Source: Microtetraspora sp. NBRC 13810 (GTDB taxonomy: Bacteria; Actinomycetota; Actinomycetes; Streptosporangiales; Streptosporangiaceae). Taken from it: a stretch of 64,000 nt of DNA. Below are positions 44,724-53,376 of the stretch, in pieces. The position numbers were made by a program, and so were the translations under genes. The notes beneath the pieces were generated by a model. It searched no databases. It worked only from the letters and a program-made list of their open reading frames with translations, and was not told the origin of the DNA. Location: the NCBI RefSeq assembly GCF_030268685.1, contig NZ_BSRQ01000015.1, positions 62,001 to 126,000 on the forward strand, in the 5' to 3' direction. Each line of letters begins with the position of its first letter. The first letter of the stretch is position 1.

Positions 44724-46001
44724 GTGAGGCGACGACGGGTGAACCGGGTCGCGACGATCAGTATGCACACGTCCCCGTTGGACCAGCCGGGCACCGGCGA
44801 CGCGGGTGGCATGAACGTCTACGTCGTCGAGGTCGCCAAACGGCTTGCTCAGCTCGACGTCGAGGTGGAGATCTTCACCAGGCAGACCGCCCGCGACCTC
44901 CCGCCGGTGGCCGAGCTGGCCCCGGGGGTCCTGGTCAGGCATGTCACCGCGGGTCCCTACGAGGAGCTGGACAAGGCCGACCTGCCCGGCCAGCTGTGCG
45001 CCTTCCTGTCCGGCGTGCTGCGCACCGAGGCGATGTACGACCCGGGCCGCTACGACGTCATCCATTCGCACTACTGGCTTTCCGGTCAGGTCGGCTGGCT
45101 GGCCAAGGAGCGCTGGGGCGTCCCGCTGGTGCACACCATGCACACCATGGCCAAGGTGAAGAACCTGCTGCTCGCCGAGGACGACAGGCCGGAGCCGAGC
45201 GCCCGCGTGTTCGGCGAGGAGCAGGTCGTCGACGTCGCCGACCGGCTGGTGGCCAACACCGAGGCCGAGGCGGGCGAGCTGATCGACCTGTACGGCGCGC
45301 CGCGCGAGCGGGTCGCCGTCGTCAACCCCGGCGTGAACCTGTCGGTCTTCCAGCCCGCGTCCAAGGGCGCCGCCCGGCACCGGCTCGGCCTGCCGCAGGA
45401 CGCCCACGTGCTGCTCTTCGTCGGCCGCATCCAGCCGCTCAAGGCGCCCGACGTGCTGCTGCGTGCCGCGTCCCGGATGCTCGTCGAGGAGCCGGGGCTG
45501 CGTTCCCGGCTCGTCGTCGCCTGCGTCGGCGGCCCCAGCGGCAGCGGGCTGTCCCGCCCCGCGCTGCTCGCCGAGCTGTCCGCCGAGCTCGGCATCTCCG
45601 ACGTGGTCCGCCTGGTGCCGCCCGCCCCCCAGGACGAGCTGGCCGACTGGTACCGCGCCGCCGACGTGACCGTGGTCCCCTCGCACAACGAGTCCTTCGG
45701 CCTCGTCGCGCTGGAGTCGCAGGCGTGCGGCACCCCGGTCGCCGCCGCCTCGGTGGGCGGCCTGCGCACCGCCGTACGGGACGGCGTGTCCGGCGTCCTC
45801 GTGAACGGGCACGAGCCGGAGGAGTGGGCCCGGGTGCTGCGCAGGTTCGTGCACGAGCCGCGGTGGCGGGCCGGACTGGCCGCCGGGGCGGTCGAGCACG
45901 CGGCGGCCTTCGGCTGGACGGCCACCGCGGTCCGGCTCGCCGAGGTCTACGCGGGCGCGCTGGCCCATCTGCACCGTGCCCCCGTCGCGATCAGCTCGTA
46001 G
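44724..46001 (+). CDS. mshA: D-inositol-3-phosphate glycosyltransferase (mycothiol biosynthesis)
   Basis: A 425-residue GT4 enzyme. MshA features are [20 protein letters not shown] (UDP-GlcNAc/inositol phosphate site), [29 protein letters not shown] and [18 protein letters not shown]. It transfers GlcNAc from UDP-GlcNAc to inositol-3-phosphate, the first step of mycothiol synthesis. The GTG at 44724 follows TTGGAGGTGG at good spacing. The order mshA-ybjN-gpmA is conserved in actinobacteria. The other msh genes are not in the window. Confidence 0.95.
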   Translation: MRRRRVNRVATISMHTSPLDQPGTGDAGGMNVYVVEVAKRLAQLDVEVEIFTRQTARDLPPVAELAPGVLVRHVTAGPYEELDKADLPGQLCAFLSGVLRTEAMYDPGRYDVIHSHYWLSGQVGWLAKERWGVPLVHTMHTMAKVKNLLLAEDDRPEPSARVFGEEQVVDVADRLVANTEAEAGELIDLYGAPRERVAVVNPGVNLSVFQPASKGAARHRLGLPQDAHVLLFVGRIQPLKAPDVLLRAASRMLVEEPGLRSRLVVACVGGPSGSGLSRPALLAELSAELGISDVVRLVPPAPQDELADWYRAADVTVVPSHNESFGLVALESQACGTPVAAASVGGLRTAVRDGVSGVLVNGHEPEEWARVLRRFVHEPRWRAGLAAGAVEHAAAFGWTATAVRLAEVYAGALAHLHRAPVAISS

Positions 46002-46010
46002 GGTGGGGAC

Positions 46011-46499
46011 ATGACCGTCGCGGACGTGGTGGAGTCGGCGCTCAAGAGCGCCGACGTCTCCTACGAGCGCCCCCGGCCGGAGGCGTTCCTGGCCCGCCTG
46101 CCCGGAGCGCACAAACTGGCCACCATGACCTGGCTCATCGTCGGCGACCAGGCCCTGCACGTCGAGGCGTTCTTCTGCCGCAGGCCCGACGAGAACCACG
46201 CCGCGTTCTACCGCTGGCTGCTGACCAAGAACGGCTCGACGTACGGCGTGCACTTCGCGCTCGACCAGACGGGTGACGTCTACCTCGTGGGGCGGCTGCC
46301 GTTGGCGGCGGTGTCGGAGGAGGAGATCGACCGGCTGCTCGGCTGCGTGCTCACCTACTCCGACGAGTCCTTCGACCGGGCCCTTGAGCTGGGCTTCGCC
46401 TCCTCCATCCGGCGGGAGTGGGCGTGGCGGGCGAAACGTGGCGAATCCCTCGCCAACCTGCAGGCGTTCGCCCGTTTCGCCGACCCGGACCGTCGATAA
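46011..46499 (+). CDS. YbjN domain-containing protein
   Basis: A 162-residue protein of the YbjN fold ([40 protein letters not shown]), related to type III secretion chaperone-like folds; the function is unknown. It sits between mshA and gpmA as in many actinobacteria. A TAGGGT box, sharing the mshA stop codon, lies 6 bases before the ATG, suggesting a separate leaderless start. Confidence 0.85.
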   Translation: MTVADVVESALKSADVSYERPRPEAFLARLPGAHKLATMTWLIVGDQALHVEAFFCRRPDENHAAFYRWLLTKNGSTYGVHFALDQTGDVYLVGRLPLAAVSEEEIDRLLGCVLTYSDESFDRALELGFASSIRREWAWRAKRGESLANLQAFARFADPDRR

Positions 46500-46509
46500 G
46501 CTTGCCCCC

Positions 46510-47253
46510 ATGGCGACTTTGGTGCTGTTGCGGCACGGCGAGAGCGACTGGAACGCGAAAGGGCTGTTCACCGGGTGGGTGGACGTCAGCCTCTCGGCCA
46601 CCGGGGAGAGCGAGGCGCGGCGCGGCGGGCAGCTCCTGCTCGACGCCGCGGTCCGGCCCGACGTGGTGCACACGAGCCTGCTGACCCGGGCGATCCAGAC
46701 CGCCAACCTGGCGCTGGGCGCGGCCGACCTGCTGTGGCTGCCGGTCAAGCGGTCCTGGCGGCTCAACGAGCGCCACTACGGCGCACTCCAGGGGAAGAAC
46801 AAGGCGCAGACCCGCGAGGAGTTCGGCGACGAGCAGTTCATGCTCTGGCGCAGGTCCTACGACACGCCGCCGCCGCCGATCGCCGACGACGACGAGTACA
46901 GCCAGGCCGGCGAGGCGCGCTACGCGCTGCTGCCGCCGGAGCTGCTGCCGCGCACCGAGTGCCTCAAGGACGTCGTGGACCGCATGCTGCCCTACTGGTA
47001 CGACGAGATCGTGCCCGACCTCTCCGCCGGTCGCACGGTGCTGGTGGTCGCGCACGGCAACTCGCTGCGGGCGCTGGTGAAGCACCTCGACGGGATCGGG
47101 GACGAGGAGATCGCCGGGCTCAACATCCCGACCGGCATCCCGCTGCGCTACGAGCTGGACGACAGCTTCAAGCCGCTGGTCAAGGGCGGCGAATACCTCG
47201 ACCCGGAGGCGGCGAAGGCCGCCATCCAGGCCGTGGCGAACCAGGGTAAGTGA
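46510..47253 (+). CDS. gpmA: 2,3-bisphosphoglycerate-dependent phosphoglycerate mutase
   Basis: A 247-residue histidine phosphatase-fold mutase: catalytic [53 protein letters not shown] and [17 protein letters not shown]. It interconverts 3- and 2-phosphoglycerate in glycolysis. A TAAGCT box 7 bases before the ATG overlaps the ybjN stop region and suggests a leaderless transcript. Confidence 0.95.
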   Translation: MATLVLLRHGESDWNAKGLFTGWVDVSLSATGESEARRGGQLLLDAAVRPDVVHTSLLTRAIQTANLALGAADLLWLPVKRSWRLNERHYGALQGKNKAQTREEFGDEQFMLWRRSYDTPPPPIADDDEYSQAGEARYALLPPELLPRTECLKDVVDRMLPYWYDEIVPDLSAGRTVLVVAHGNSLRALVKHLDGIGDEEIAGLNIPTGIPLRYELDDSFKPLVKGGEYLDPEAAKAAIQAVANQGK

Positions 47254-47272
47254 CCCCGGCCGGGCCCCACCC

Positions 47273-47926
47273 TCAGGCGAGGTCCTGGGGGTGGGAGCCG
47301 GTCACCAGGTAGACGACGTCACGGGCCACCCGGACCGCGTGGTCGGCGTAGCGCTCGTAGTAGCGCCCGATCAGCGTCACGTCGATGGCCTGCTCCACAC
47401 CGTAGGTGGAGTCCTTCGCGAGCAGCACCCGGAACAGCCGCCGGTGCAGCCTGTCCATCTCGTCGTCGTCCTGCTCCAGCTCCATGGCCGCCTCCACGTC
47501 GCGGGAGGCGACGCAACTGCCGGCCTTGGTCACCAGCCGCTCGGCGATCTGCCCCATCTCCAGGATGGTCGAGCGGATCTCCGGGGGGATGGCCGAGTCG
47601 GGGTGCCGCAGACGGGTGATCTTGGCGACATGCTCGGCGAGGTCGCCCATGCGCTCAAGGTCGGAGCCCATGCGCAGCGCCGTGATGACCATCCGCAGAT
47701 CGACGGCCACCGGCTGCTGCCTGGCCATCAGGTCGTAGATGGAGGTCTCGATCTCCTTGTAGATCCGGTTGACCTCCTCGTCCTGCGAGATCACGCTCTC
47801 GGCGAGCTGGAGGTCGGAGTCGAGGAGGGCCGTGGTCGCCCGGGAGATCGCCGAGCGAACCAGGCGGGTCATCTCCACCAGACGATCGGTGAGGGCGTCA
47901 AGCTCTTCATGGTACGCGTCGCGCAT
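47273..47926 (-). CDS. phoU: Phosphate transport system regulator PhoU
   Basis: A 217-residue protein of two three-helix bundles with the metal-binding E/DxxxD motifs (MRMGSDLERMGDLAEHVAKI in the first half, IGRYYERYADHAVRVARDVV in the second). PhoU links the Pst transporter to the phosphate two-component system. It is divergent from senX3/regX3 across a Pho-box-like repeat that is oriented toward phoU. No pst genes are adjacent. Confidence 0.95.
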   Translation of the reverse strand: MRDAYHEELDALTDRLVEMTRLVRSAISRATTALLDSDLQLAESVISQDEEVNRIYKEIETSIYDLMARQQPVAVDLRMVITALRMGSDLERMGDLAEHVAKITRLRHPDSAIPPEIRSTILEMGQIAERLVTKAGSCVASRDVEAAMELEQDDDEMDRLHRRLFRVLLAKDSTYGVEQAIDVTLIGRYYERYADHAVRVARDVVYLVTGSHPQDLA

Positions 47927-47948
47927 GGGAAAACCGTACGGCCGCGAC

Positions 47949-47977
47949 AATGAACGAACTCCTACCGGTACGTGAAC
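47949..47977 (-). promoter_or_regulatory. Pho-box-like direct repeats
   Basis: On the minus strand GTTCACG, GGTAGGA and GTTCATT recur exactly 11 bases apart (7-mer plus 4), the layout of PhoP/RegX3 sites in actinobacteria. They end 22 bp before phoU and lie about 110 bp before senX3. The middle unit is weak. Confidence 0.65.
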
Positions 47978-48087
47978 TTTGTGGGAAACGGCGTGGTCAT
48001 GAGCCTGTGACCATCCCTTGCCACGGAACCCCGCGCCTACCATCGAGGTATGGAAGGACAGGGTGAATCACCAGTGGTAGTGAACAG

Positions 48088-49272
48088 GTGAACGAGTTGT
48101 TGGCGAGCCTGACGGCGCTTGCCGGGTTCGTCGTCGGGGCCTTCGCCGTTCTCGCGATAAGGAATCACGGCGACAACCGGCGCGCCCTGGAACCGGCCGA
48201 AACGGTGGAGCCGGGAGTGCTGCCCCAGGGCGTCGCCTCCGTCCTCGCCGTCCTGCCCTCCTCGGCCGTGGTGCTCGACCACACCGACCGGGTGCTGCGG
48301 GCCAGTTCGGCCGCGCGGGCCTTCGGCCTGGTCAAGGGTGATCATCTGATGGCCGCGGAGCTGCTCGCGCTGGCCAGGCAGGTGCGCAGGGACGGCGAGA
48401 TCCGGGAGAGCGAGATCGAGGTGGCCGGGCACAAGTTCGGCCTGGAGGCGACCACCTTCGCCGTACGGGTGGCCCCGCTCGGGTCGCACGGCCAGGTGCT
48501 GGTGCTCGCCGAGGACCAGACGGAGCGCCGCAGGGTCGAGGCCGTGCGGCGGGACTTCGTGGCCAACGTCAGCCATGAGCTCAAGACGCCGGTGGGCGCC
48601 CTCAGCCTGCTGGCCGAGACGATCCAGGACGCGGCGGACGATCCCGAGGCGGTCACCCGCTTCGCCGGTCGCATGCAGCACGAGGCCGCCCGCCTGACCT
48701 ACCTCGTCCAGGACCTCATCACGCTGTCCAGGATCCAGGGCGGCGAACCCATCCCCACCCCGGGCCCCGTGCCGGTCGACGAGACGGTGCACGAGGCCAT
48801 CGACCGATGCAACACCAAGGCGGCGGCCAAGGACATCACGCTCGTCGCCGGAGGCACCCAGGGCCTTCGCGTGTGGGGCGACGACGAGCTGCTCGTCACC
48901 GCCCTGCGCAACCTCATCGACAACGCGGTCGCCTACAGTCCGGAGCACACCCGAGTGGTGGTGAGCGCACGACCCGCCGGTGACGCGGTCGAGGTCAGCG
49001 TGAGCGACCAGGGCATCGGCATCCCGGAAAGCGCCCAGGAGCGGATCTTCGAGCGGTTCTTCCGCGTGGACGCCGCCCGCTCCAGGGCCACCGGTGGCAC
49101 GGGCCTCGGCCTGGCCATCGTCAAGCACGTCTCCGTGGCGCACGGCGGCGAGGTGACGGTCTGGAGCAAAGAGGGCTCCGGATCGACCTTCACCCTGCGG
49201 CTGCCCGCCTTCGGTGGCACGGCGGTAGCCGTACCCAGCACGAACACCAATCCCCTGGAGGCCGCGAAGTGA
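48088..49272 (+). CDS. senX3: Phosphate-sensing-type histidine kinase (SenX3/PhoR)
   Basis: A 394-residue kinase with an N-terminal membrane helix (LASLTALAGFVVGAFAVLAI), a PAS-like domain (about 45-150), HisKA with the phosphorylated His in DFVANVSHELKTPVGAL, and HATPase N, G1 and G2 boxes (NLIDNAVAYSP, DQGIGIP, GTGLGLAI). Known SenX3 senses phosphate status through PhoU/Pst. The GTG at 48088 is preceded by a weak site. Its stop overlaps regX3 (GTGA). Confidence 0.9.
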   Translation: MNELLASLTALAGFVVGAFAVLAIRNHGDNRRALEPAETVEPGVLPQGVASVLAVLPSSAVVLDHTDRVLRASSAARAFGLVKGDHLMAAELLALARQVRRDGEIRESEIEVAGHKFGLEATTFAVRVAPLGSHGQVLVLAEDQTERRRVEAVRRDFVANVSHELKTPVGALSLLAETIQDAADDPEAVTRFAGRMQHEAARLTYLVQDLITLSRIQGGEPIPTPGPVPVDETVHEAIDRCNTKAAAKDITLVAGGTQGLRVWGDDELLVTALRNLIDNAVAYSPEHTRVVVSARPAGDAVEVSVSDQGIGIPESAQERIFERFFRVDAARSRATGGTGLGLAIVKHVSVAHGGEVTVWSKEGSGSTFTLRLPAFGGTAVAVPSTNTNPLEAAK

Positions 49273-49958
49273 CCCGCGTACTCGTCGTCGAGGACGAGGA
49301 GTCGTTCTCCGACGCGCTGTCGTACATGCTGCGCAAGGAGGGGTTCGAGGTCGCGGTCGCGGCCACGGGCCCCGAGGCGCTCGACACCTTCGACCGCAAC
49401 GGCGCCGACCTCGTCCTGCTCGACCTCATGCTCCCCGGCCTGCCCGGTACGGAGGTCTGCCGGTCCCTCAGGCAGCGGTCCAAGGTGCCCGTCATCATGC
49501 TGACCGCCAAGGACAGCGAGATCGACAAGGTCGTCGGCCTGGAGCTCGGCGCCGACGACTACGTCACCAAACCCTTCTCCTCGCGGGAGCTCGTCGCGCG
49601 GATCCGCGCGGTGCTGCGGCGGCAGGGTGACGTGGAGGAGGTCGAGTCGGCCATCCTGGCGGCCGGCCCGGTCCGGATGGACGTGGACCGGCACATCGTC
49701 GCCGTCCGCGGCCAGCAGGTGCAGCTCCCGCTCAAGGAGTTCGAGCTGCTGGAGGTCCTGCTCCGCAACGCCGGCCGGGTGCTCACCCGCGGCCAGCTCA
49801 TCGACCGCGTCTGGGGCGCCGACTACGTGGGCGACACCAAGACGCTCGACGTGCACGTCAAGCGGCTGCGGGCCAAGGTCGAGTCCGACCCCTCCAACCC
49901 GCGCTGCATCCTCACCGTGCGCGGTCTCGGCTACAAGTTCGACCCCATCGAAGACTGA
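49269..49958 (+). CDS. regX3: OmpR-family response regulator (RegX3/PhoP)
   Basis: A 229-residue regulator: receiver domain with acidic pocket VVEDEES, phospho-acceptor Asp in LVLLDLMLPG and Lys in GADDYVTKPFSSREL, then a winged-helix DNA-binding domain (NAGRVLTRGQLIDRVWGADY, VKRLRAKVESDP). It is translationally coupled to senX3 and is expected to bind the Pho-box repeats upstream of phoU. A very strong terminator follows. Confidence 0.95.
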   Translation: MTRVLVVEDEESFSDALSYMLRKEGFEVAVAATGPEALDTFDRNGADLVLLDLMLPGLPGTEVCRSLRQRSKVPVIMLTAKDSEIDKVVGLELGADDYVTKPFSSRELVARIRAVLRRQGDVEEVESAILAAGPVRMDVDRHIVAVRGQQVQLPLKEFELLEVLLRNAGRVLTRGQLIDRVWGADYVGDTKTLDVHVKRLRAKVESDPSNPRCILTVRGLGYKFDPIED

Positions 49959-49975
49959 TCCCCGCCACAGCCGGA

Positions 49976-50008
49976 AAACGCCACCACCCGTCCCGGGTGG
50001 TGGCGTTT
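49976..50008. terminator. Perfect 15-bp terminator hairpin after regX3
   Basis: AAACGCCACCACCCG and CGGGTGGTGGCGTTT form a perfect 15-bp stem with a 3-nt loop, A-rich on one side and T-rich on the other. It can end transcription from both regX3 and the convergent lipoprotein gene. Confidence 0.95.
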
Positions 50009-50080
50009 CCTGGTTGTTCCGCTTGTTCCGGTCGCCTTCGTGGCAGGCCGCCGCGCGGGCCCAGGCGGGCCCAGGCGGGG

Positions 50081-50767
50081 CTAGTGGCCGGCGGCGGAGT
50101 CGGTGGGCGTCGCCGTCGGCGCGCCCTCAGGGGCGTCCGTCGGGGTCCCCGTGGGGGTCTCCGCCGGGGTCGCCGGCGCGGTGGCGCCGTCGGTCGGGGT
50201 CGCCGTGGCGGTGCCGGACGGGGCGGTGTCGGACGGGGCGGTGTCGGACGGGGCGGCGCTCTGGGCCGGGGCCAGGGACGCGAACTCGCGGCTGCGGGTG
50301 ATCACCGGGAGGATGACGTCCACGACGCCGGCGTTGGTGAACTGCAGCTTCACGTTGACGTGCTCACCGCCGGTCAGCGGCTTGGCGAGCCCCTGCACGG
50401 TGATCTGGGGCGTCGGAACGCCGGTGTTGACCCGCTGGTTCTGCGGCAGCGAGATCGGGGCGGCGACCTGAACCCCGCTGGCGCCCTCGGCGGTCGCCGC
50501 GACCAGCGTGTCGGTGGTGCGGTTGGTGTTCACCACCGAGAGGTACATCGGGGCGGAACCGCCCGCGGGCAGCGTGGCGCCCGAGTCGGGGCCCAGGATG
50601 AACGCCTGGGAGATATGGATGTCCCCGCTGCTGAGGATCTTGGCCTCGGTGGGGGCGTACGGCTTGATCGTGTTGGCGTCGAAACCGGCGGCGCAGCCGG
50701 CCAGGACCGGGGCAGCCGCGAGGAACGCGGTGGCGGCGATCGCCCAGCTACGGCTGGTGCGGGTCAC
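50081..50767 (-). CDS. LpqE-like lipoprotein (PCuAC/DUF461-like)
   Basis: A 228-residue lipoprotein: signal IAATAFLAAAPVLAGC with lipobox Cys at about 25, a beta-sandwich middle (AEGASGVQVAAPISLPQNQR, QGLAKPLTGGEHVNVKLQFT) and a C-terminal Thr/Pro/Ala/Asp tail in repeats (SDTAPSDTAPSGT, TPTDGAT). It sits divergent from carD just as lpqE does in mycobacteria. The fold resembles copper-chaperone PCuAC domains, but the expected Met/His copper ligands are not evident. A GTG start follows AAGGAG. Confidence 0.8.
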   Translation of the reverse strand: MTRTSRSWAIAATAFLAAAPVLAGCAAGFDANTIKPYAPTEAKILSSGDIHISQAFILGPDSGATLPAGGSAPMYLSVVNTNRTTDTLVAATAEGASGVQVAAPISLPQNQRVNTGVPTPQITVQGLAKPLTGGEHVNVKLQFTNAGVVDVILPVITRSREFASLAPAQSAAPSDTAPSDTAPSGTATATPTDGATAPATPAETPTGTPTDAPEGAPTATPTDSAAGH

Positions 50768-51059
50768 GGACGGATCTCCTTGTCACACGAACGGACATGT
50801 GGTACTTGTCGCAGGTATGGCATGTGGTAGTGCAGGCCAACCCTATCCGCCGCCGAGCGCGGTCTCCGCGCCGCCCCGACGCCTACGGCGCGGCTGCTAA
50901 GACGCAGGTCACCCCCGTGTAATGGCCCCGTGTTTCACATTGTCGAGCCGTTGTCAAGCCCTAAAATGGTGCTTTGACCTGCAGTTATGGGTATTTCACT
51001 GTTCCGGGAGTCCGTGAATGCGTGGTACCCTGGAGTACAGCGGAAGGGGTACTTGTCAC

Positions 51060-51542
51060 ATGACTTTCCAGGTCGGCGACACTGTCGTCTACCCCCACCA
51101 TGGGGCTGCTCGCATCGAAGCCATCACAACCCGGACCATCAAGGGTGCGGAAAAGACTTACCTGGTGCTGAAGGTCGACAAGGGCGACCTTACCGTACAG
51201 GTGCCGGCTGAGAACGCCGAGCTCGTCGGCGTGCGCGACGTGGTCGGCCAGGAAGGCCTCGAGCGCGTCTTCGACGTTCTCCGCATGCCGCACACCGAGG
51301 AACCCACCAACTGGTCCCGTCGCTACAAGGCGAACCTCGAAAAGCTGGCGTCCGGCGACGTGAACAAAGTCGCCGAGGTCGTCCGCGACCTGTGGCGCCG
51401 CGACAAGGAGCGCGGTCTGTCCGCCGGTGAGAAGCGCATGCTGGCCAAGGCCCGCCAGATCCTGGTCAGCGAGCTCGCGCTCGCGGAGAAGACCAACGAG
51501 GACAAGGCCGAGGCCCTTCTCGACGAGGTTCTCAACACCTGA
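51060..51542 (+). CDS. carD: CarD-family RNA polymerase-binding regulator
   Basis: A 160-residue CarD: N-terminal RNAP-interaction domain ([20 protein letters not shown]) and C-terminal helical DNA-binding domain with the conserved Trp in [20 protein letters not shown]. CarD stabilises open promoter complexes, notably at rRNA promoters. The ATG at 51060 has GAAGGGG upstream. It is divergent from the LpqE-like gene and followed 17 bp later by ispF. Confidence 0.95.
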   Translation: MTFQVGDTVVYPHHGAARIEAITTRTIKGAEKTYLVLKVDKGDLTVQVPAENAELVGVRDVVGQEGLERVFDVLRMPHTEEPTNWSRRYKANLEKLASGDVNKVAEVVRDLWRRDKERGLSAGEKRMLAKARQILVSELALAEKTNEDKAEALLDEVLNT

Positions 51543-51559
51543 ACACTTCACTTCCCAGG

Positions 51560-52018
51560 GTGGGCGTCGGAGTCGACGTCCACCCGTTCGCTTCTGGCCG
51601 GGAGCTCAACCTCGCGGGCCTGCACTGGCCCGGTGAGACCGGGCTCGCCGGTCACTCGGACGGCGACGCCGCCGCTCACGCGGCCTGCGACGCCCTGCTC
51701 TCCGCGGCCGGCCTCGGCGATATCGGCGGCCTGTTCGGCACCGCCGATCCCCGGTGGGCCGGCGCCTCGGGTCTCACCCTGCTGGAGGAGACCGCGCGCC
51801 GGGTGCGCGCGGAGGGCTTCACGATCGGCAACGTGGCGATCCAGGTGATCGGCAACCGCCCGAAGCTCGCGCCACGCCGCGCCGAGGCCGAGAAGGCCCT
51901 CAGCGAGGCCCTGGGCGCCCCGGTGAGCCTCAGTGCCACCACCACCGACGGCCTGGGCCTGACCGGCCGTGGTGAGGGCGTGGCCGCGGTGGCCACCGCT
52001 CTCGTGATCGCCCTCTGA
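51560..52018 (+). CDS. ispF: 2-C-methyl-D-erythritol 2,4-cyclodiphosphate synthase
   Basis: A 152-residue IspF: metal ligands in GVGVDVHPF and [12 protein letters not shown], then [16 protein letters not shown] and the C-terminal [14 protein letters not shown]. It makes MEcPP in the non-mevalonate isoprenoid pathway. In mycobacteria ispD lies between carD and ispF; here it is missing, and ispF starts (GTG) 17 bp after carD. Confidence 0.95.
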   Translation: MGVGVDVHPFASGRELNLAGLHWPGETGLAGHSDGDAAAHAACDALLSAAGLGDIGGLFGTADPRWAGASGLTLLEETARRVRAEGFTIGNVAIQVIGNRPKLAPRRAEAEKALSEALGAPVSLSATTTDGLGLTGRGEGVAAVATALVIAL

Positions 52019-52346
52019 GTCCCTCTTCTTCCCGATACCGCTGTGACTTGCGTGGTTGGCGGTATTGCGGTGATTCATGGTAACTTGACTGAGATCTTGA
52101 CGGATGGCGTCTCGCGTTTGGCAACTTTTTCGTCAGGCGCCTGCCAACCCGGCGTAGGGGACGGACGTCTCATTTACGGATGCCGTTGCGGTCTCCCGGC
52201 GGGTGGCGCGGATGCTCGCCGATTCAAGTGGCGGGTGGTGGTCCGTTTACTGGCGCGGTGCGGACCACCGCCCGCTTTATCGTGTTCGGTTATGGGTAGT
52301 TCCTCCGGTTGAGAGAGACATGTCGGGCCTAACGGGGGAGCTGGAC
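52019..52346. other. 328-bp gap between ispF and the first YeaQ-like gene
   Basis: No believable gene, repeat or terminator is seen. The first half (about 52040-52140) is lower in GC than its neighbours and may contain the promoter of the downstream membrane protein gene. Confidence 0.4.
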
Positions 52347-52616
52347 ATGATCGGAACCATCATCTGGGCCATCGTGATCGGCGCCGTCATCGGTGCCGTG
52401 GCGCGGCTCATCGTTCCCGGCCGCCAGTCGATGAGCTGGGGCCTCACGCTCGTCGTCGGCATCGTCGCCGCGCTCATCGGCACGCTGATCGCGCAACTCC
52501 TCGGGGTGGCCACCACACCGGGAGTCGACTGGATCGAGCTGGTCCTGCAGGTGGTTCTCGCGGTCATCGGCGTGCTCCTGGTCACGCGGGTCATGGCGGG
52601 GCGTTCCAAAGCCTGA
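52347..52616 (+). CDS. GlsB/YeaQ/YmgE-family membrane protein, copy 1
   Basis: An 89-residue transglycosylase-associated-type protein with three helices (GTIIWAIVIGAVIGAVARLI, LTLVVGIVAALIGTLIAQLL, VLQVVLAVIGVLLVTRVM) and the loop LIVPGRQSMSWG. Family members are often induced by stress; their role is unknown. The ATG at 52347 follows GGGGGAG. A close paralog lies 221 bp downstream. Confidence 0.85.
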   Translation: MIGTIIWAIVIGAVIGAVARLIVPGRQSMSWGLTLVVGIVAALIGTLIAQLLGVATTPGVDWIELVLQVVLAVIGVLLVTRVMAGRSKA

Positions 52617-52644
52617 CCCGGGGCCGTGCCCGGGCCCCTCTCGC

Positions 52645-52705
52645 GGACCCGCCCGAGGACCCGCCGCGGACCTCCCTGGGACCTGTCTGGACCTGCCTGA
52701 GGACC
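52645..52705. repeat. Six GGACC motifs at about 11-bp intervals
   Basis: GGACC begins at 52645, 52657, 52668, 52679, 52689 and 52701, spacing 10-12 bp, close to the helical repeat, within the non-coding gap between the two YeaQ-like genes. All sites face one side of the helix. No known protein can be assigned. Confidence 0.7.
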
Positions 52706-52837
52706 TGTCGCGGGACGGTCGTAGAGCTCGAAAAGGGCCTTCTACCTGCGAGTTTAAAAGTTCCGCGATAATCGCCCGATTCTGGGGTAACCGCTCCCCG
52801 TGAGAGTGAAGGTCTCGCCCTCACGGGGAGGTTGGAC

Positions 52838-53104
52838 ATGACCATCGAAAGCATCATCGGCGCCATCGTCATCGGCGCGATCATCGGCGCCATCGGTCGG
52901 CTACTGCTTCCCGGCAGGCAGGCGATCGGCTGGATCCTGACCATTGTCGTCGGCATCGTCGCCGCCCTCATCGGCACCCTGATCGCTCAGTCGGTCGGTG
53001 TCGAGACCACTTCCGGCATCGACTGGATCGAGCTGGTGATGCAGGTCGTCCTGGCGGTCGTCGGCGTCGGCCTGGTGGCAGGCCTGCGACGCAGCAGGGT
53101 GTAA
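52838..53104 (+). CDS. GlsB/YeaQ/YmgE-family membrane protein, copy 2
   Basis: An 88-residue paralog of the upstream protein, sharing IVIGAIIGAIGRLLLPGRQA and VVGIVAALIGTLIAQSVGV. Three membrane helices, no catalytic motif. The ATG at 52838 follows GGGGAGG. The pair probably arose by tandem duplication. A GC-rich hairpin follows. Confidence 0.85.
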   Translation: MTIESIIGAIVIGAIIGAIGRLLLPGRQAIGWILTIVVGIVAALIGTLIAQSVGVETTSGIDWIELVMQVVLAVVGVGLVAGLRRSRV

Positions 53105-53119
53105 TCCCCAAAAGGCTTC

Positions 53120-53148
53120 GCGCCCGGCCCCGCACAGGGACCGGGCGC
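53120..53148 (+). terminator. Hairpin after the second YeaQ-like gene
   Basis: GCGCCCGG and CCGGGCGC pair perfectly, extended by CCC/GGG around one bulged A. It starts 15 bp after the stop codon. Confidence 0.7.
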
Positions 53149-53376
53149 ACGCCTGCGCCCCCGGTCCTCCCACCCGCCCACGCTCCACCGATCCGGGCGC
53201 GCTCGCCTGCGGTCCGCGGATCGCTCAGGTCGCCGTCCGTGCTTCGCGGGTTCTGTTCGATCGGCCACGGCGTGGGCTGTTCGATCGCCCGTCGCGCCGC
53301 CCGCTCCACCCGGGGCCCGTCGCACCGTATCCCTCCCACGGTGCCCGCCCCGACGAGTGGAGCGGGCGGCGGCGGG

